Positions 18,701-25,902 of a DNA stretch of 64,000 nucleotides are shown in pieces (position 1 is the stretch's first letter; the number at the start of each line of letters is the position of its first letter). A program made the position numbers and the translations under genes. The notes beneath the pieces were generated by a model that worked only from the letters and a program-made list of their open reading frames with translations, did no database searches and was not told the DNA's origin. This stretch comes from Pseudoselenomonas ruminantium (lineage in GTDB: Bacteria > Bacillota > Negativicutes > Selenomonadales > Selenomonadaceae): assembly GCA_902780915.1 (NCBI GenBank), contig CACZHK010000003.1, positions 1 through 64,000 on the forward strand, read 5' to 3'.

Positions 18701-19168
18701 GCTGTATTCAGCCAAGGCTCCTGTCGAAAGATCCTTATAGCGGCCAGACTCCCGGTAATGCTCTGCCGCCTGTTCCGCCCTCCCCAGCTTGCGGCAAAGG
18801 GTCGCGTAAATGCTGTGCGTCGCCCCCCGGTACCAGTCCGGCATATCCATCTGCAAGGCCTCCAAGAAACGCTGCTCTGCCCCGCCCCAGTCATCATTCA
18901 TCATCTCAGCGCGGCCCAGCAGGAACAGTCCGACACCATCCCTGCCGAAAAGCTGCCCATATTGCCGGGCAGCTTCCAAAGCCTTCTCTGCCTCACCACC
19001 GTCAATATACGCCGCCAGCATAGCCCACCAGATATTCTTATCACGGGTGCCGCTGGCCCGCAGAGCATCCGCCAAATCTACCGCCTCCGGCAAACGTACG
19101 GCCTCCATCAGTTGCTTCAGCTTGCCAAAGGCCTTATATATTTCTTTGTAGCCGGAAATCTTCTGCAT
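15764..19168 (-). CDS. Tandem SPINDLY/OGT-type glycosyltransferase (two GT41 modules in one chain)
   Basis: 1134 residues from the ATG at 19168 (GGAGG 9 bases upstream; ATG 19192 has no such site). Order: TPR-like helices (1-190), GT41 module 1 (about 195-550), a second TPR-like region (about 570-765), GT41 module 2 (about 775-1134). Both modules keep the GH(T/S) catalytic-histidine region, the PAPVQVSG segment and the GGGTTCDALYMGVPV donor-loop motif. GT41 enzymes usually transfer GlcNAc from UDP-GlcNAc (some plant members use GDP-fucose) to Ser/Thr of proteins. Module 1 has Arg where module 2 has Lys in the LLLK strand that contacts the nucleotide phosphates, so donor use may differ. The likely acceptor is flagellin, inferred from location. 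Confidence 0.9.
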   Translation of the reverse strand: MQKISGYKEIYKAFGKLKQLMEAVRLPEAVDLADALRASGTRDKNIWWAMLAAYIDGGEAEKALEAARQYGQLFGRDGVGLFLLGRAEMMNDDWGGAEQRFLEALQMDMPDWYRGATHSIYATLCRKLGRAEQAAEHYRESGRYKDLSTGALAEYSNYLFNLHYQAKPQDFMLAAAQGYGRLLAGVKPYQHKKPYGHKKLRLGYISPDLRFHVVAFFCYAMLKDYDRQAFEVYCYTNCEEDAASAEFQAAATVWHNMRGWPDEKVAALIKHEEIDILVELAGHTANNFLPVLAYKPAPVQVSGIGYFDTTGLEAVDYFLADPYIDPVESDGGNDRYFTERLLRLPHSHFCYMWHDKPGPVSGAPCLRKGYVTFGSLNNAAKLSDKILSLWAEILRRVPGSRLRLRAEIFGNDYGRQEMEKRMQAAGIELARVEAYPLSPHYLEDYREIDIALDTWPYPGGGTTCDALYMGVPVVTLVGERHNARFGYSLLMNVGFTEGCAATAEEYVEKAVALAGDAEKLDWLHLTLRRRMRVSPLMDSAAYLGELELLWQKIYLAYEREVMPERDLAARRGVWLQKLDEAYQKEDWAETARLAARLKADEATAADAWRLAGIAYYKLRDWGRAAWHLRQAARFDAEHDAECLRFCGLAEIERNRYWAAYKTLSEACDCLERTGYITDEENAFVTNVLAKRGQTAVGLGLTDEAVSSYSAASACANTLSDRLGMYSSALMARHALPWERESLLEAHRGYAALVDKLGIKPYIEWPQSRLARGQAGPLRVGLISPDFRQHVMFYFYYQLLAGHDRKKWEVYAYSLGEIHDWYTEQVERSAAVFRDMHGKELQDIAAQIRADGIDVLVDLAGHSADSGLPVLAFRPAPVQVSGLGYMATTGLKQVDAFLTDRWADPPEREPELVERPLYLTSQFCYTGRSDVPEPGGAPCLAKGYITFGCFNQYRKITDEMLQLWRELLRQVPRSRLLLKNGSFRDDETVLLVQERLHRLGLPLGRVELEADSSDYMTRYLDVDIALDTYPYTGGGTTCDALYMGVPVISLYGQRRGSRFGLSILQNAGLGELACADAEAYAAKALALAGDKDLLDALHKNLRPMMLSSPLMDTQNYMREMEAGFRQLADEMAVRR

Positions 19169-19201
19169 CAGCCCTGCCCTCCAATATTCCATAATATTTT
19201 C

Positions 19202-20422
19202 TCATCCCAATTTTCTATCCCGCCGCAAGCGCTCAATCGCCCCAATGACCTGTGCCGCCGTAATGCTCTTGGAGCATTCCAATTCACGCTCAGTGCCGCC
19301 ATGATTGGGGCAAAGCCTTGCGTCCCAGAGTATGCGCGAGTCATTATAGCAGCCCCGGCACACATGGGGATTGCTGACCCTGTAGGGCGTATAGAACTCC
19401 GTATAGGCCAGGGTGAGGCCGCTTATCAGCACCACCGGGCATCCGGCAGCATTAGCCAGCCAGCTCAGGCCGCTGGAAACACCGATGAACATATCCGCAT
19501 AAGCCAGCATCTCGAACCGCTCCGCCAAAGGGCGGTTCCCCGTATGATCCTCCGCTCCTGAGGGTTTCTCCACATGATAGCCGCCATCGTCCACGCAGAA
19601 ATCTCTGTCCAGACACAAAACCCGGTAGCCTAGCCCCTGCAAATAAGCCACCACTTCATCCCAGCCGCCGGGCCGCAGCCAGCCCTTGCTCACGCCGGAA
19701 GCCTGCACCGCAATACATACATAAGGCGCCTCCAGCCCCACCGGCCTCGGCCCTGAAGGTGCCCACTTATCCAGTTCAGGCAGGCCATGCAGACCAAGAA
19801 TCTCCCGGGCATATTCCTGCCAGGGCGCAGCCAGCCCGTCCATAGGAGCAGAGAAGCGTTCCTCCGCATAGGTACCCAGATGGTACACCGCATAGGTATC
19901 CTCCGGGATACCCTCCACTATTTCCAGCTCCGGATAACAGCGCCCGGCCAGTTCCGCCAGGGCAGCGCCTGGCCGCACCGCCACCTGGCACTCCGGATGC
20001 TCCCGGGCAAAGGCACGGGCCACCGACAGCATCTGCACCGCCTCCCCCAAGGGGGGTGGCTGCTCAGGCAGTTTGCCATCTATGTACAAGCAAACCTTCT
20101 GTCCCTCATAGTCCAGCAAATGCCGGAATACCTGCTGACCCTCCAGCCAGACTTCCACCAGCCAGGGCACATAAAATTGCTCCAATGACTGCAGCTGCAC
20201 ATCCGCAATATCCCCGTCAAAATACACCTGGCCGGACACGCCATCACTTACGCGCACATGCCAGTCCCCCGCAGGTATTTCCAGCCGCAGGCCGGCGTTG
20301 AAATCCAGCCGCAGCCCCGGTATGCCCGTTTCCCCTGCTACCGCTCCCGCCAGTACGCCATCATTGTAAGCGATAGCCCTGTCCTTCTTGGTAGGTTCTT
20401 CCCTGCTGCACGAAAAAAACAC
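19202..20422 (-). CDS. TibC-type protein O-heptosyltransferase (BAHT family), copy 1
   Basis: 406 residues. It matches the bacterial autotransporter heptosyltransferase family: a beta-rich N-terminal domain (about 25-130), then a GT-B catalytic core with YVCIAVQASG, PGGWDEVVAYL, GNRPLAERFE and FIGVSSGLSWLA. Near the C-terminus lies the metal-binding finger Cx2Cx12Cx11C (Cys355, 358, 371, 383), known to bind iron in TibC. TibC-type enzymes transfer heptose from ADP-heptose to Ser of autotransporters. No autotransporter gene is in the window, while flagellin is, so flagellin is the inferred acceptor. The start is a GTG (20422 or 20425). It is a paralogue of 33448-34683. Confidence 0.88.
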   Translation of the reverse strand: MFFSCSREEPTKKDRAIAYNDGVLAGAVAGETGIPGLRLDFNAGLRLEIPAGDWHVRVSDGVSGQVYFDGDIADVQLQSLEQFYVPWLVEVWLEGQQVFRHLLDYEGQKVCLYIDGKLPEQPPPLGEAVQMLSVARAFAREHPECQVAVRPGAALAELAGRCYPELEIVEGIPEDTYAVYHLGTYAEERFSAPMDGLAAPWQEYAREILGLHGLPELDKWAPSGPRPVGLEAPYVCIAVQASGVSKGWLRPGGWDEVVAYLQGLGYRVLCLDRDFCVDDGGYHVEKPSGAEDHTGNRPLAERFEMLAYADMFIGVSSGLSWLANAAGCPVVLISGLTLAYTEFYTPYRVSNPHVCRGCYNDSRILWDARLCPNHGGTERELECSKSITAAQVIGAIERLRRDRKLG

Positions 20423-20539
20423 CACTCTGCCCCCTTATCTGAAAACTGCCACCCTTCTGCACATACTCCTCTGCTACTCGTCTGCCTATGTCCCAACAGG
20501 CTCCACGCCTCATCAATCAACCACAGACAACATAGTAAC

Positions 20540-22159
20540 TTACCGCACTAACTCTTCCTGCCATTCCGTAATGTTCCTGTCCTCCCTGGCATAGGAAAAA
20601 TTGATGCCCAGCTTATGGATGACCTGCCCCTTCTTCCTGGCTGGCAGAATATACCTCTGCACATACTTCTTTTCATCTATTTGTACCAGGGCTGCTCCTG
20701 CCGTCTTGTCCAGCTTGAATTCCATTATATAGAGATGCTGCCCTGCCCTCAGGATTGCATCTATCCTGCCTATATTCGTCGCGACTTCTGCCTGAATGTC
20801 CATACCGCACATCCGGCAGATGATGTACACAACCGTCTGATAGAACTTCTCATAGTCCAGTTGCATAGTGTAGGGAATATCTGCAAAAAAGCCCTGCAAC
20901 ATCTTGATGAACTGCTCCGTATCGCCACGCTCCGCCGCTTCCCAGATATCCACGCTCCAAGCTGCTGGAGTCCTTTGCTTCACATATGCATTCAGCAGAT
21001 TCTCCCCAAAGGACTTCTCTGTCTCCGCATTCGGGAAGCGCATCACATATGCCAGCTGTGGCCTTGTCAAAACATAATCCAGCGTCAGGTAGCCTGTCTG
21101 CAGCATCAGCTCTACGATTCGCTCGTTTCTGACCTCGCTGCCGGCCAGCTCGGTCACATCGAAACTATCCAGCGAGCTTGCAGGCAGCCTTGCCCCGGTC
21201 ACATCCATCAGCGTCATCTTATTGCGCTGCATCAACTCAACTAGAAAACGGGGCGTGCCAGTAGAGAACCAATAGTTTCGGAAAGCGTTCTTCTTCAGAA
21301 AAAAATTGCCAACAGAAACCGGATTATAGACGGTCTCACAGCCAGGTGCGAAGCAGTAGCCATCATACCAGCGTTTCAGTTCTCCGAGCAGTCCCGCCCT
21401 ATCCAGCAGCTCGCCAAACTCATCCGTCACCTGCTCAGCCATGGCCTTATCAAGCCAGCCTGCAAAATTACTCTCCATCTCAGCCTGGGTATAGCCCATC
21501 ATGGTTGCATAATCTTCATCCATGGTAATGTCAAACAGATTATTCAGCTTGCTGAAGATAGAGAGCTTAGCCAGCCTGGTCACACCCGTCAGGAACACGA
21601 AGCGCTCCTTGGCCTCTGCGCCCTTGATAATCTGGTAGAAAGAGGACAAGAACTTCCTAAATTCCTCTGCATCCTCCCTGTCCTCAATATGCTCGAAGAT
21701 TGGCTTGTCGTATTCGTCTATCAAAATCACCACGCCACGCCCAAACTTTTCATGCAGCTTATCCACCAAACTCCTGAAGAGCAGCGCTGGCTCGTCCTCT
21801 CGGAATTCCACGCCGTAACTTCGCCCTATATCCATCAGCAGCAAGGCCAGGGAGTGCTTGAGAATATCTATATTGTCCATAACGCTTCTAGCAAAGTCAA
21901 GATGCACCACCGGATACTCTTGCCAGTCATAATCCTGCTCCCCGATATAAAGCCCCTCGAATAGCTCCCGCTTCCCTCGGAAAATCGCCTCCAGCGTGGA
22001 CACAGTCAGGCTCTTGCCAAAGCGGCGGGGCCGAGCACAGAAGACCTGCTGTGATGCGCCTGTTATAAGTTTGTGCAAGTACTCCGTCTTATCCACATAA
22101 ACACAGTTCTCCTGCCGCAATTTCTCAAAAGTATAGATTGATGTAGATAAATTTTTCAA
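20540..22159 (-). CDS. AAA-ATPase-like / PD-(D/E)XK nuclease-like protein (DUF1703 group), copy 2
   Basis: About 539 residues. The P-loop RPRRFGKS is near residue 43, a Walker-B-like VVILIDEYDKPIF is near residue 145, and a C-terminal PD-(D/E)XK signature reads GRIDAILRAG followed by IMEFKLDK. The start appears to be TTG at 22159, with AGGGGG 8 bases ahead. The gene is unrelated to glycosylation and splits the island between the DUF5672 and heptosyltransferase genes. The flanking gaps (about 117 and 188 bases) are wider than elsewhere in the island, and the upstream one holds a long inverted repeat. This looks like an insertion into the operon; copy 1 lies at 5672-7240. Confidence 0.82.
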   Translation of the reverse strand: MKNLSTSIYTFEKLRQENCVYVDKTEYLHKLITGASQQVFCARPRRFGKSLTVSTLEAIFRGKRELFEGLYIGEQDYDWQEYPVVHLDFARSVMDNIDILKHSLALLLMDIGRSYGVEFREDEPALLFRSLVDKLHEKFGRGVVILIDEYDKPIFEHIEDREDAEEFRKFLSSFYQIIKGAEAKERFVFLTGVTRLAKLSIFSKLNNLFDITMDEDYATMMGYTQAEMESNFAGWLDKAMAEQVTDEFGELLDRAGLLGELKRWYDGYCFAPGCETVYNPVSVGNFFLKKNAFRNYWFSTGTPRFLVELMQRNKMTLMDVTGARLPASSLDSFDVTELAGSEVRNERIVELMLQTGYLTLDYVLTRPQLAYVMRFPNAETEKSFGENLLNAYVKQRTPAAWSVDIWEAAERGDTEQFIKMLQGFFADIPYTMQLDYEKFYQTVVYIICRMCGMDIQAEVATNIGRIDAILRAGQHLYIMEFKLDKTAGAALVQIDEKKYVQRYILPARKKGQVIHKLGINFSYAREDRNITEWQEELVR

Positions 22160-22202
22160 CAGCAACGCCCCCTATCAGAAAGCCACCAGAAACTACGGCT
22201 TT

Positions 22203-22260
22203 GAAACTGTAGCTAAATAAACTAGACCAGCAAGATGTCTAGTTTATAAGTCTACAGTTC
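22203..22260. repeat. Imperfect inverted repeat upstream of the AAA gene
   Basis: Arms of about 24 bases around a 9-base loop (22228-22236). The inner 11 bp (ATAAACTAGAC / GTCTAGTTTAT) pair perfectly, and the outer 7 bp (ACTGTAG / CTACAGT) pair after a mismatched stretch. There is no T-run on either side, so it does not look like a simple terminator. It could be an operator, a recombination scar or an RNA hairpin. Confidence 0.6.
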
Positions 22261-22347
22261 CTAAGTGACTTAATCAACAATTCCTGTCATGTTAGCAACA
22301 TCGAAAACAGCCACAGCTACAATGACATGTACCGCCGTATTGATAAA

Positions 22348-23514
22348 TCAGCAGCCTCCTGACATAATCATACGCAAAATCCTGCCTTGATTCTCCTTGA
22401 AGCAATGATAAAAAGAAACATAATCCCTGCCGTAAATCAACCCCACTGTCTTGCAGCTTGCAACTATCTCTTCCGAACGCCAGCTTATCAAAAGGTTATC
22501 CTCTGCCCTTCTGCTTGACCTGCAGCTACGCCGGAACTCTCGCAAAAAACCAGCTCCGTCGCTGTAATCGTAAAGTACGCCTTTAAGCGCTTCCTCCCCC
22601 AATTCCTGCCGCAGCTTGTCATATAGGGACAGGGAATCTGTCCCAACCACCCAGCACCGCACGGTCTTTATGTCCAAGTCTGCAGACAGGCAGCCACTGA
22701 CAGGCCAGTCCTTCGCCACATGCAGCAACAGCCGTTTGACAGTCTGTTGCTGCCAATACAGCTGCTCATCCTCCCTGTCCTGCTCTTGCATCTCCTCGTA
22801 GTATGCCGACAAATCAATGCCACAGACCGCCATAGCCCGCAGGTAAAAATCCCGGCTGAAGCGCTGCCAGCCGTGGCAGCCAAAGGGCAATTGGCTGCCA
22901 TTCTTCCTGTAGCAACGCTCTGCCAGTGTATCTATGGAAAAAGCATAGGCAATCCGCGACGGTGCCAGTCGAAACTCACTGTCCTCATATCCCGCAATGC
23001 CCCAGAAGGTGTCTTCCCCCCAGCCATCATACCTGGGATTGCCCTGGCACTTGGCCAGCAAACGACAACAAGCCTCTATCCTGCGCAGGGAAAAGCCACC
23101 GTTTCCCACGTGGTAGATCTTATATTTTCCCGGCCTGACCTGCTGCAAGCTATTCTGCAGCTGCCAGGGACCGCCTATGTAATCATAGCCCAGAGAGCAG
23201 AATTCCTGCAAAAGATCAACAAAAACGAAAGCATCCAGTTGATAAATCAGCATGTACTCAAAGTCCCGGAAACGAGCATAAAACTGCTGTGACAGCAACA
23301 GTTGGGAATAAGATGCGACGCTGGTGAAAAACTCCCCGGAAAACTCCATGACCGGGTGGCCCTGCCTGACCTCTTCCGGCAAGACCAGTCCCTCAGGTGA
23401 CACAAAAACAATATGATAATGGGGCAGGACCACATAAAGCCGCGCCAGACTGATTTTCTCATACCATGCCAGTTCCGTCCTGTAAATTGGTACGGCAATT
23501 ACGACCGTCTGCAT
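22348..23514 (-). CDS. DUF5672-family glycosyltransferase-like protein
   Basis: 388 residues, soluble. The first 230 residues match the DUF5672 glycosyltransferase fold: VVIAVPIYRTELAWYEKISL, a tyrosine-rich FEYMLIYQLDAFVF segment carrying the probable metal-binding acid, YDYIGGPW, VGNGGFSLRR and DGWGEDTFW. The C-terminal 150 residues are not recognisable. Members are found in O-antigen and surface glycan loci; donor and acceptor are unknown. AAGGGTGAGGGTGC lies just before the ATG. It sits between the AAA gene and fliB, in line with the island, so flagellin glycan synthesis is inferred. Confidence 0.8.
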   Translation of the reverse strand: MQTVVIAVPIYRTELAWYEKISLARLYVVLPHYHIVFVSPEGLVLPEEVRQGHPVMEFSGEFFTSVASYSQLLLSQQFYARFRDFEYMLIYQLDAFVFVDLLQEFCSLGYDYIGGPWQLQNSLQQVRPGKYKIYHVGNGGFSLRRIEACCRLLAKCQGNPRYDGWGEDTFWGIAGYEDSEFRLAPSRIAYAFSIDTLAERCYRKNGSQLPFGCHGWQRFSRDFYLRAMAVCGIDLSAYYEEMQEQDREDEQLYWQQQTVKRLLLHVAKDWPVSGCLSADLDIKTVRCWVVGTDSLSLYDKLRQELGEEALKGVLYDYSDGAGFLREFRRSCRSSRRAEDNLLISWRSEEIVASCKTVGLIYGRDYVSFYHCFKENQGRILRMIMSGGC

Positions 23515-23544
23515 GCACCCTCACCCTTAACTCTACAAATAGCT

Positions 23545-24795
23545 TTATCTGCAACCACTATCCAGCAGCAACCGCATCACATCAAGGAACCCATGCCCCC
23601 CATCTTCTATCATCAGCAACAGCTTCATTCTGTCATTAGGACTATGAATAATCTTGTTGTCGACATATCTTAGCAGCTCTATCACATCATCTTCACAGGC
23701 TTCGTCTTTACGTCTATCAAATAATGCCAAAGCAAAGAACTCGACCAACTTGCAGACAGTTACAAAAAATTCATACGCAACGGTAACTTTTTCATGCACA
23801 CCATAAGGGTATAACATATAAAGATAATGGTTCAGAAAATAATTCGTCCAAATATAGCCGTATTCTCCATATATTTTGTCACGATATGCTTCACGTATAC
23901 GCTCGTAGCGCTCTGCCACCTCACTCAGAACCACTTCTTCCGACTGGATTCCATAAGCATTCATGACATTATCAAGATATGGCTGCACAGACATACGTTC
24001 AAAGTGCCTGTTTTCGTCGCCATAGAAAAGTTCCAGCACAATCAACATATGACGAATATAGGCCTTAGCGTCTCCTTTACAGAGCCGCAATGTCTGCCCT
24101 ACTTCCCCGTCCAACTCACCAGATAAATACGGCTGCCCGCATTTATCAATCTCCCCTGCCCTGTCCGACTGTGTCAGCTCGTCTGCCCTGTCCAGGAAAA
24201 ATCCCAGCAAGGCAAATCTTAAATCAGGTTGCTCCTCAGTATACCGCTGCAAGATTCCCAACGCGGGCCCCTGCATGGATAAAAGCGCAGACTGCAATAA
24301 CATGTCTGCACTGAAATAGGACACAGACATACGTGACAAGTCCCGTTCTATCTGTTCAAATCTCAACGGCTCACGGTTCAACAAGCAGCAGCGGGCTGCA
24401 ACAGGACAGCTTAGCGTCAAAGTTTCTTCCACCAGTTTTTCTGCCAATTGCGTAAACGACCTCGGATATGTGCGGCACGTTTTTGACAGATATTCCTCGC
24501 CACAAGCACGCTGTATTTTGCAGAAATCATCAGGCTGCAAGAAGGGACAAGAGCCTTTATGATCCAGCTTGATTAAATGCTGCAAACTACCCTCATGTTC
24601 CTTGGTAACCAAATGTTGCTTGAGCTTGGTACGCAGATTCTTCAGCTTCACTTTCCTATATTTTTGATAGGTATCTTCATCGATGGTTATAGTCCATTTG
24701 CGGCAACATTCCGCGCCGCAAGCTTGCCCATCGCACTTGAACCTTCCCACATACTCAGGTCGAATACAAGCAATCTGCCCGACTCTGTCCTTCAT
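23545..24795 (-). CDS. fliB: Flagellin lysine-N-methylase FliB
   Basis: 416 residues. The N-terminal Cys-rich signature of FliB is clear (FKCDGQACGAECCRKW), followed by further cysteines in CPFLQPDDFC, CGEEYLSKTCRTYPR and LSCPVAARC. FliB methylates surface lysines of flagellin in the cytoplasm, as known in Salmonella, and the Cys-rich segment probably holds an iron-sulfur cluster. AGGTGG lies 7 bases before the ATG at 24795; GTG 24819 lacks a site. Its position among glycosyltransferases downstream of fliC supports the view that the whole island modifies flagellin. Confidence 0.9.
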   Translation of the reverse strand: MKDRVGQIACIRPEYVGRFKCDGQACGAECCRKWTITIDEDTYQKYRKVKLKNLRTKLKQHLVTKEHEGSLQHLIKLDHKGSCPFLQPDDFCKIQRACGEEYLSKTCRTYPRSFTQLAEKLVEETLTLSCPVAARCCLLNREPLRFEQIERDLSRMSVSYFSADMLLQSALLSMQGPALGILQRYTEEQPDLRFALLGFFLDRADELTQSDRAGEIDKCGQPYLSGELDGEVGQTLRLCKGDAKAYIRHMLIVLELFYGDENRHFERMSVQPYLDNVMNAYGIQSEEVVLSEVAERYERIREAYRDKIYGEYGYIWTNYFLNHYLYMLYPYGVHEKVTVAYEFFVTVCKLVEFFALALFDRRKDEACEDDVIELLRYVDNKIIHSPNDRMKLLLMIEDGGHGFLDVMRLLLDSGCR

Positions 24796-24899
24796 GTTTA
24801 TACCACCTAACTCCTTCACCCAATTTTTCTGATTGACAATTTGGTGTGTCTCCCCGACTCCTTAATAAGCTAACCGCCTTTCCAAACTGCATAGCAATC

Positions 24900-25783
24900 T
24901 CAAGTCCATGTGATTTCCTTTATTAGATCCTTATATGAAATATCTGTACTAACCAGCATTCCTTCGTGCAGGCTAGTCCCCCTGACGGGCTTACTATAGT
25001 CTCCATAATAATTGCGTAGGATAGCATCATAGCCGGATGGCACAGGCAATTGCACCTGCTCAAAGGGCATGCAGCCACCTGCGCCATACCAAGAAATGTC
25101 ACTGCAAGGATACGTGCCAATCACATCCAACATGAAAAAATTTACTTTACTTGCTCTAGGAAAAATATCCAACATAAAACCTTCATAGACTTTCATACGT
25201 TCTTCTGTTGATTTTTCCAGCAGGGGACGAATTATATCCTCTCCCAACTGAGAGCCTCCATTTTCCATTAGTTCCTTGACTGCATCCGGCTGAATCCCCC
25301 CCCCCCCCCCACAACTCATGCTGCAATTTGTATGCAAGGACAGAAGCTGGGCTACCATCAGAAACATGGTCAAGCGGTACGATATCTATGAATATGCCCT
25401 GGTTAACATTCGGTTCATCTGGCCACTCTATAGCCGCAGTACGCGAATCACAAAGTTTGCTCCATGCTAAAATCATTGTATCTGTGTAAGTATTCTGCAA
25501 AAAATATGGTGGCTCTACCTCCCGCATCGCAACTTCCTGAAAGCGCTCATAGTCCGGCCGCAACATAATAAAATCCAAGTCATCATCCCATGGCACAAAT
25601 CCTTGATGACGAACAGCCCCTAATAAGGTACCGGAATCCGCAAAATATGGAATTTTATGTTTCTGGCATATCCTATCAAAAACATGTCAAATTTCCAATA
25701 ATCTTTCCCACATTTTTTCTGTCAGTAGTAACCAAGAAACCACTGCGCACTTCATCATGGGAAATATCCTTTATGTAGGACAT
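24900..25783 (-). pseudogene. Broken licD-family phosphotransferase gene
   Basis: A reading begins with AAGGAG and ATG at 25783 (MSYIKDISHDEVRSGFLVTT), colinear with the intact LicD at 30624-31553, but has at least three lesions. First, a frame change at an A6 run (about 25713-25718). Second, an in-frame TGA some 30 bases later, where the paralogue has Leu. Third, a frame shift at a 15-G run (C-run 25296-25310). Between lesions the frames still encode LicD features: DSGTLLGAVRHQGFVPWDDDLDF with the catalytic DDD, IFIDIVPLDHV, and a C-terminal PSGYDAILRNYYGDYSKPV. LicD enzymes move phosphocholine-type groups from CDP donors to glycans. Residues are well kept, so decay is recent or the lesions include sequencing error. 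Confidence 0.85.
25296..25310. repeat. 15-base homopolymer (C on +, G on the coding strand) inside the broken licD
   Basis: Fifteen uninterrupted C residues on the plus strand. On the coding strand, 14 Gs would join the upstream frame (…LQHELW, four Gly) to the downstream frame (IQPDAVKEL…), while 15 Gs shift it. Long G tracts are classic slippage sites for phase variation. Confidence 0.95.
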
Positions 25784-25902
25784 GTCGGCTACTCCTTTCC
25801 TCAGAAACTCCCCTCGAAACATTGCCTCCAGGAAGCCTCCTTTACCACGAGTCCCTCCGTTATGCGCAAATCATCGTGTGTATCAATTTTCAAATCCCCT
25901 TC

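Noticed and set aside
18320..19561. Plus-strand open frame of about 410 codons
   Set aside because: Antisense to the tandem GT41 gene and the heptosyltransferase; composition is that of a shadow frame.
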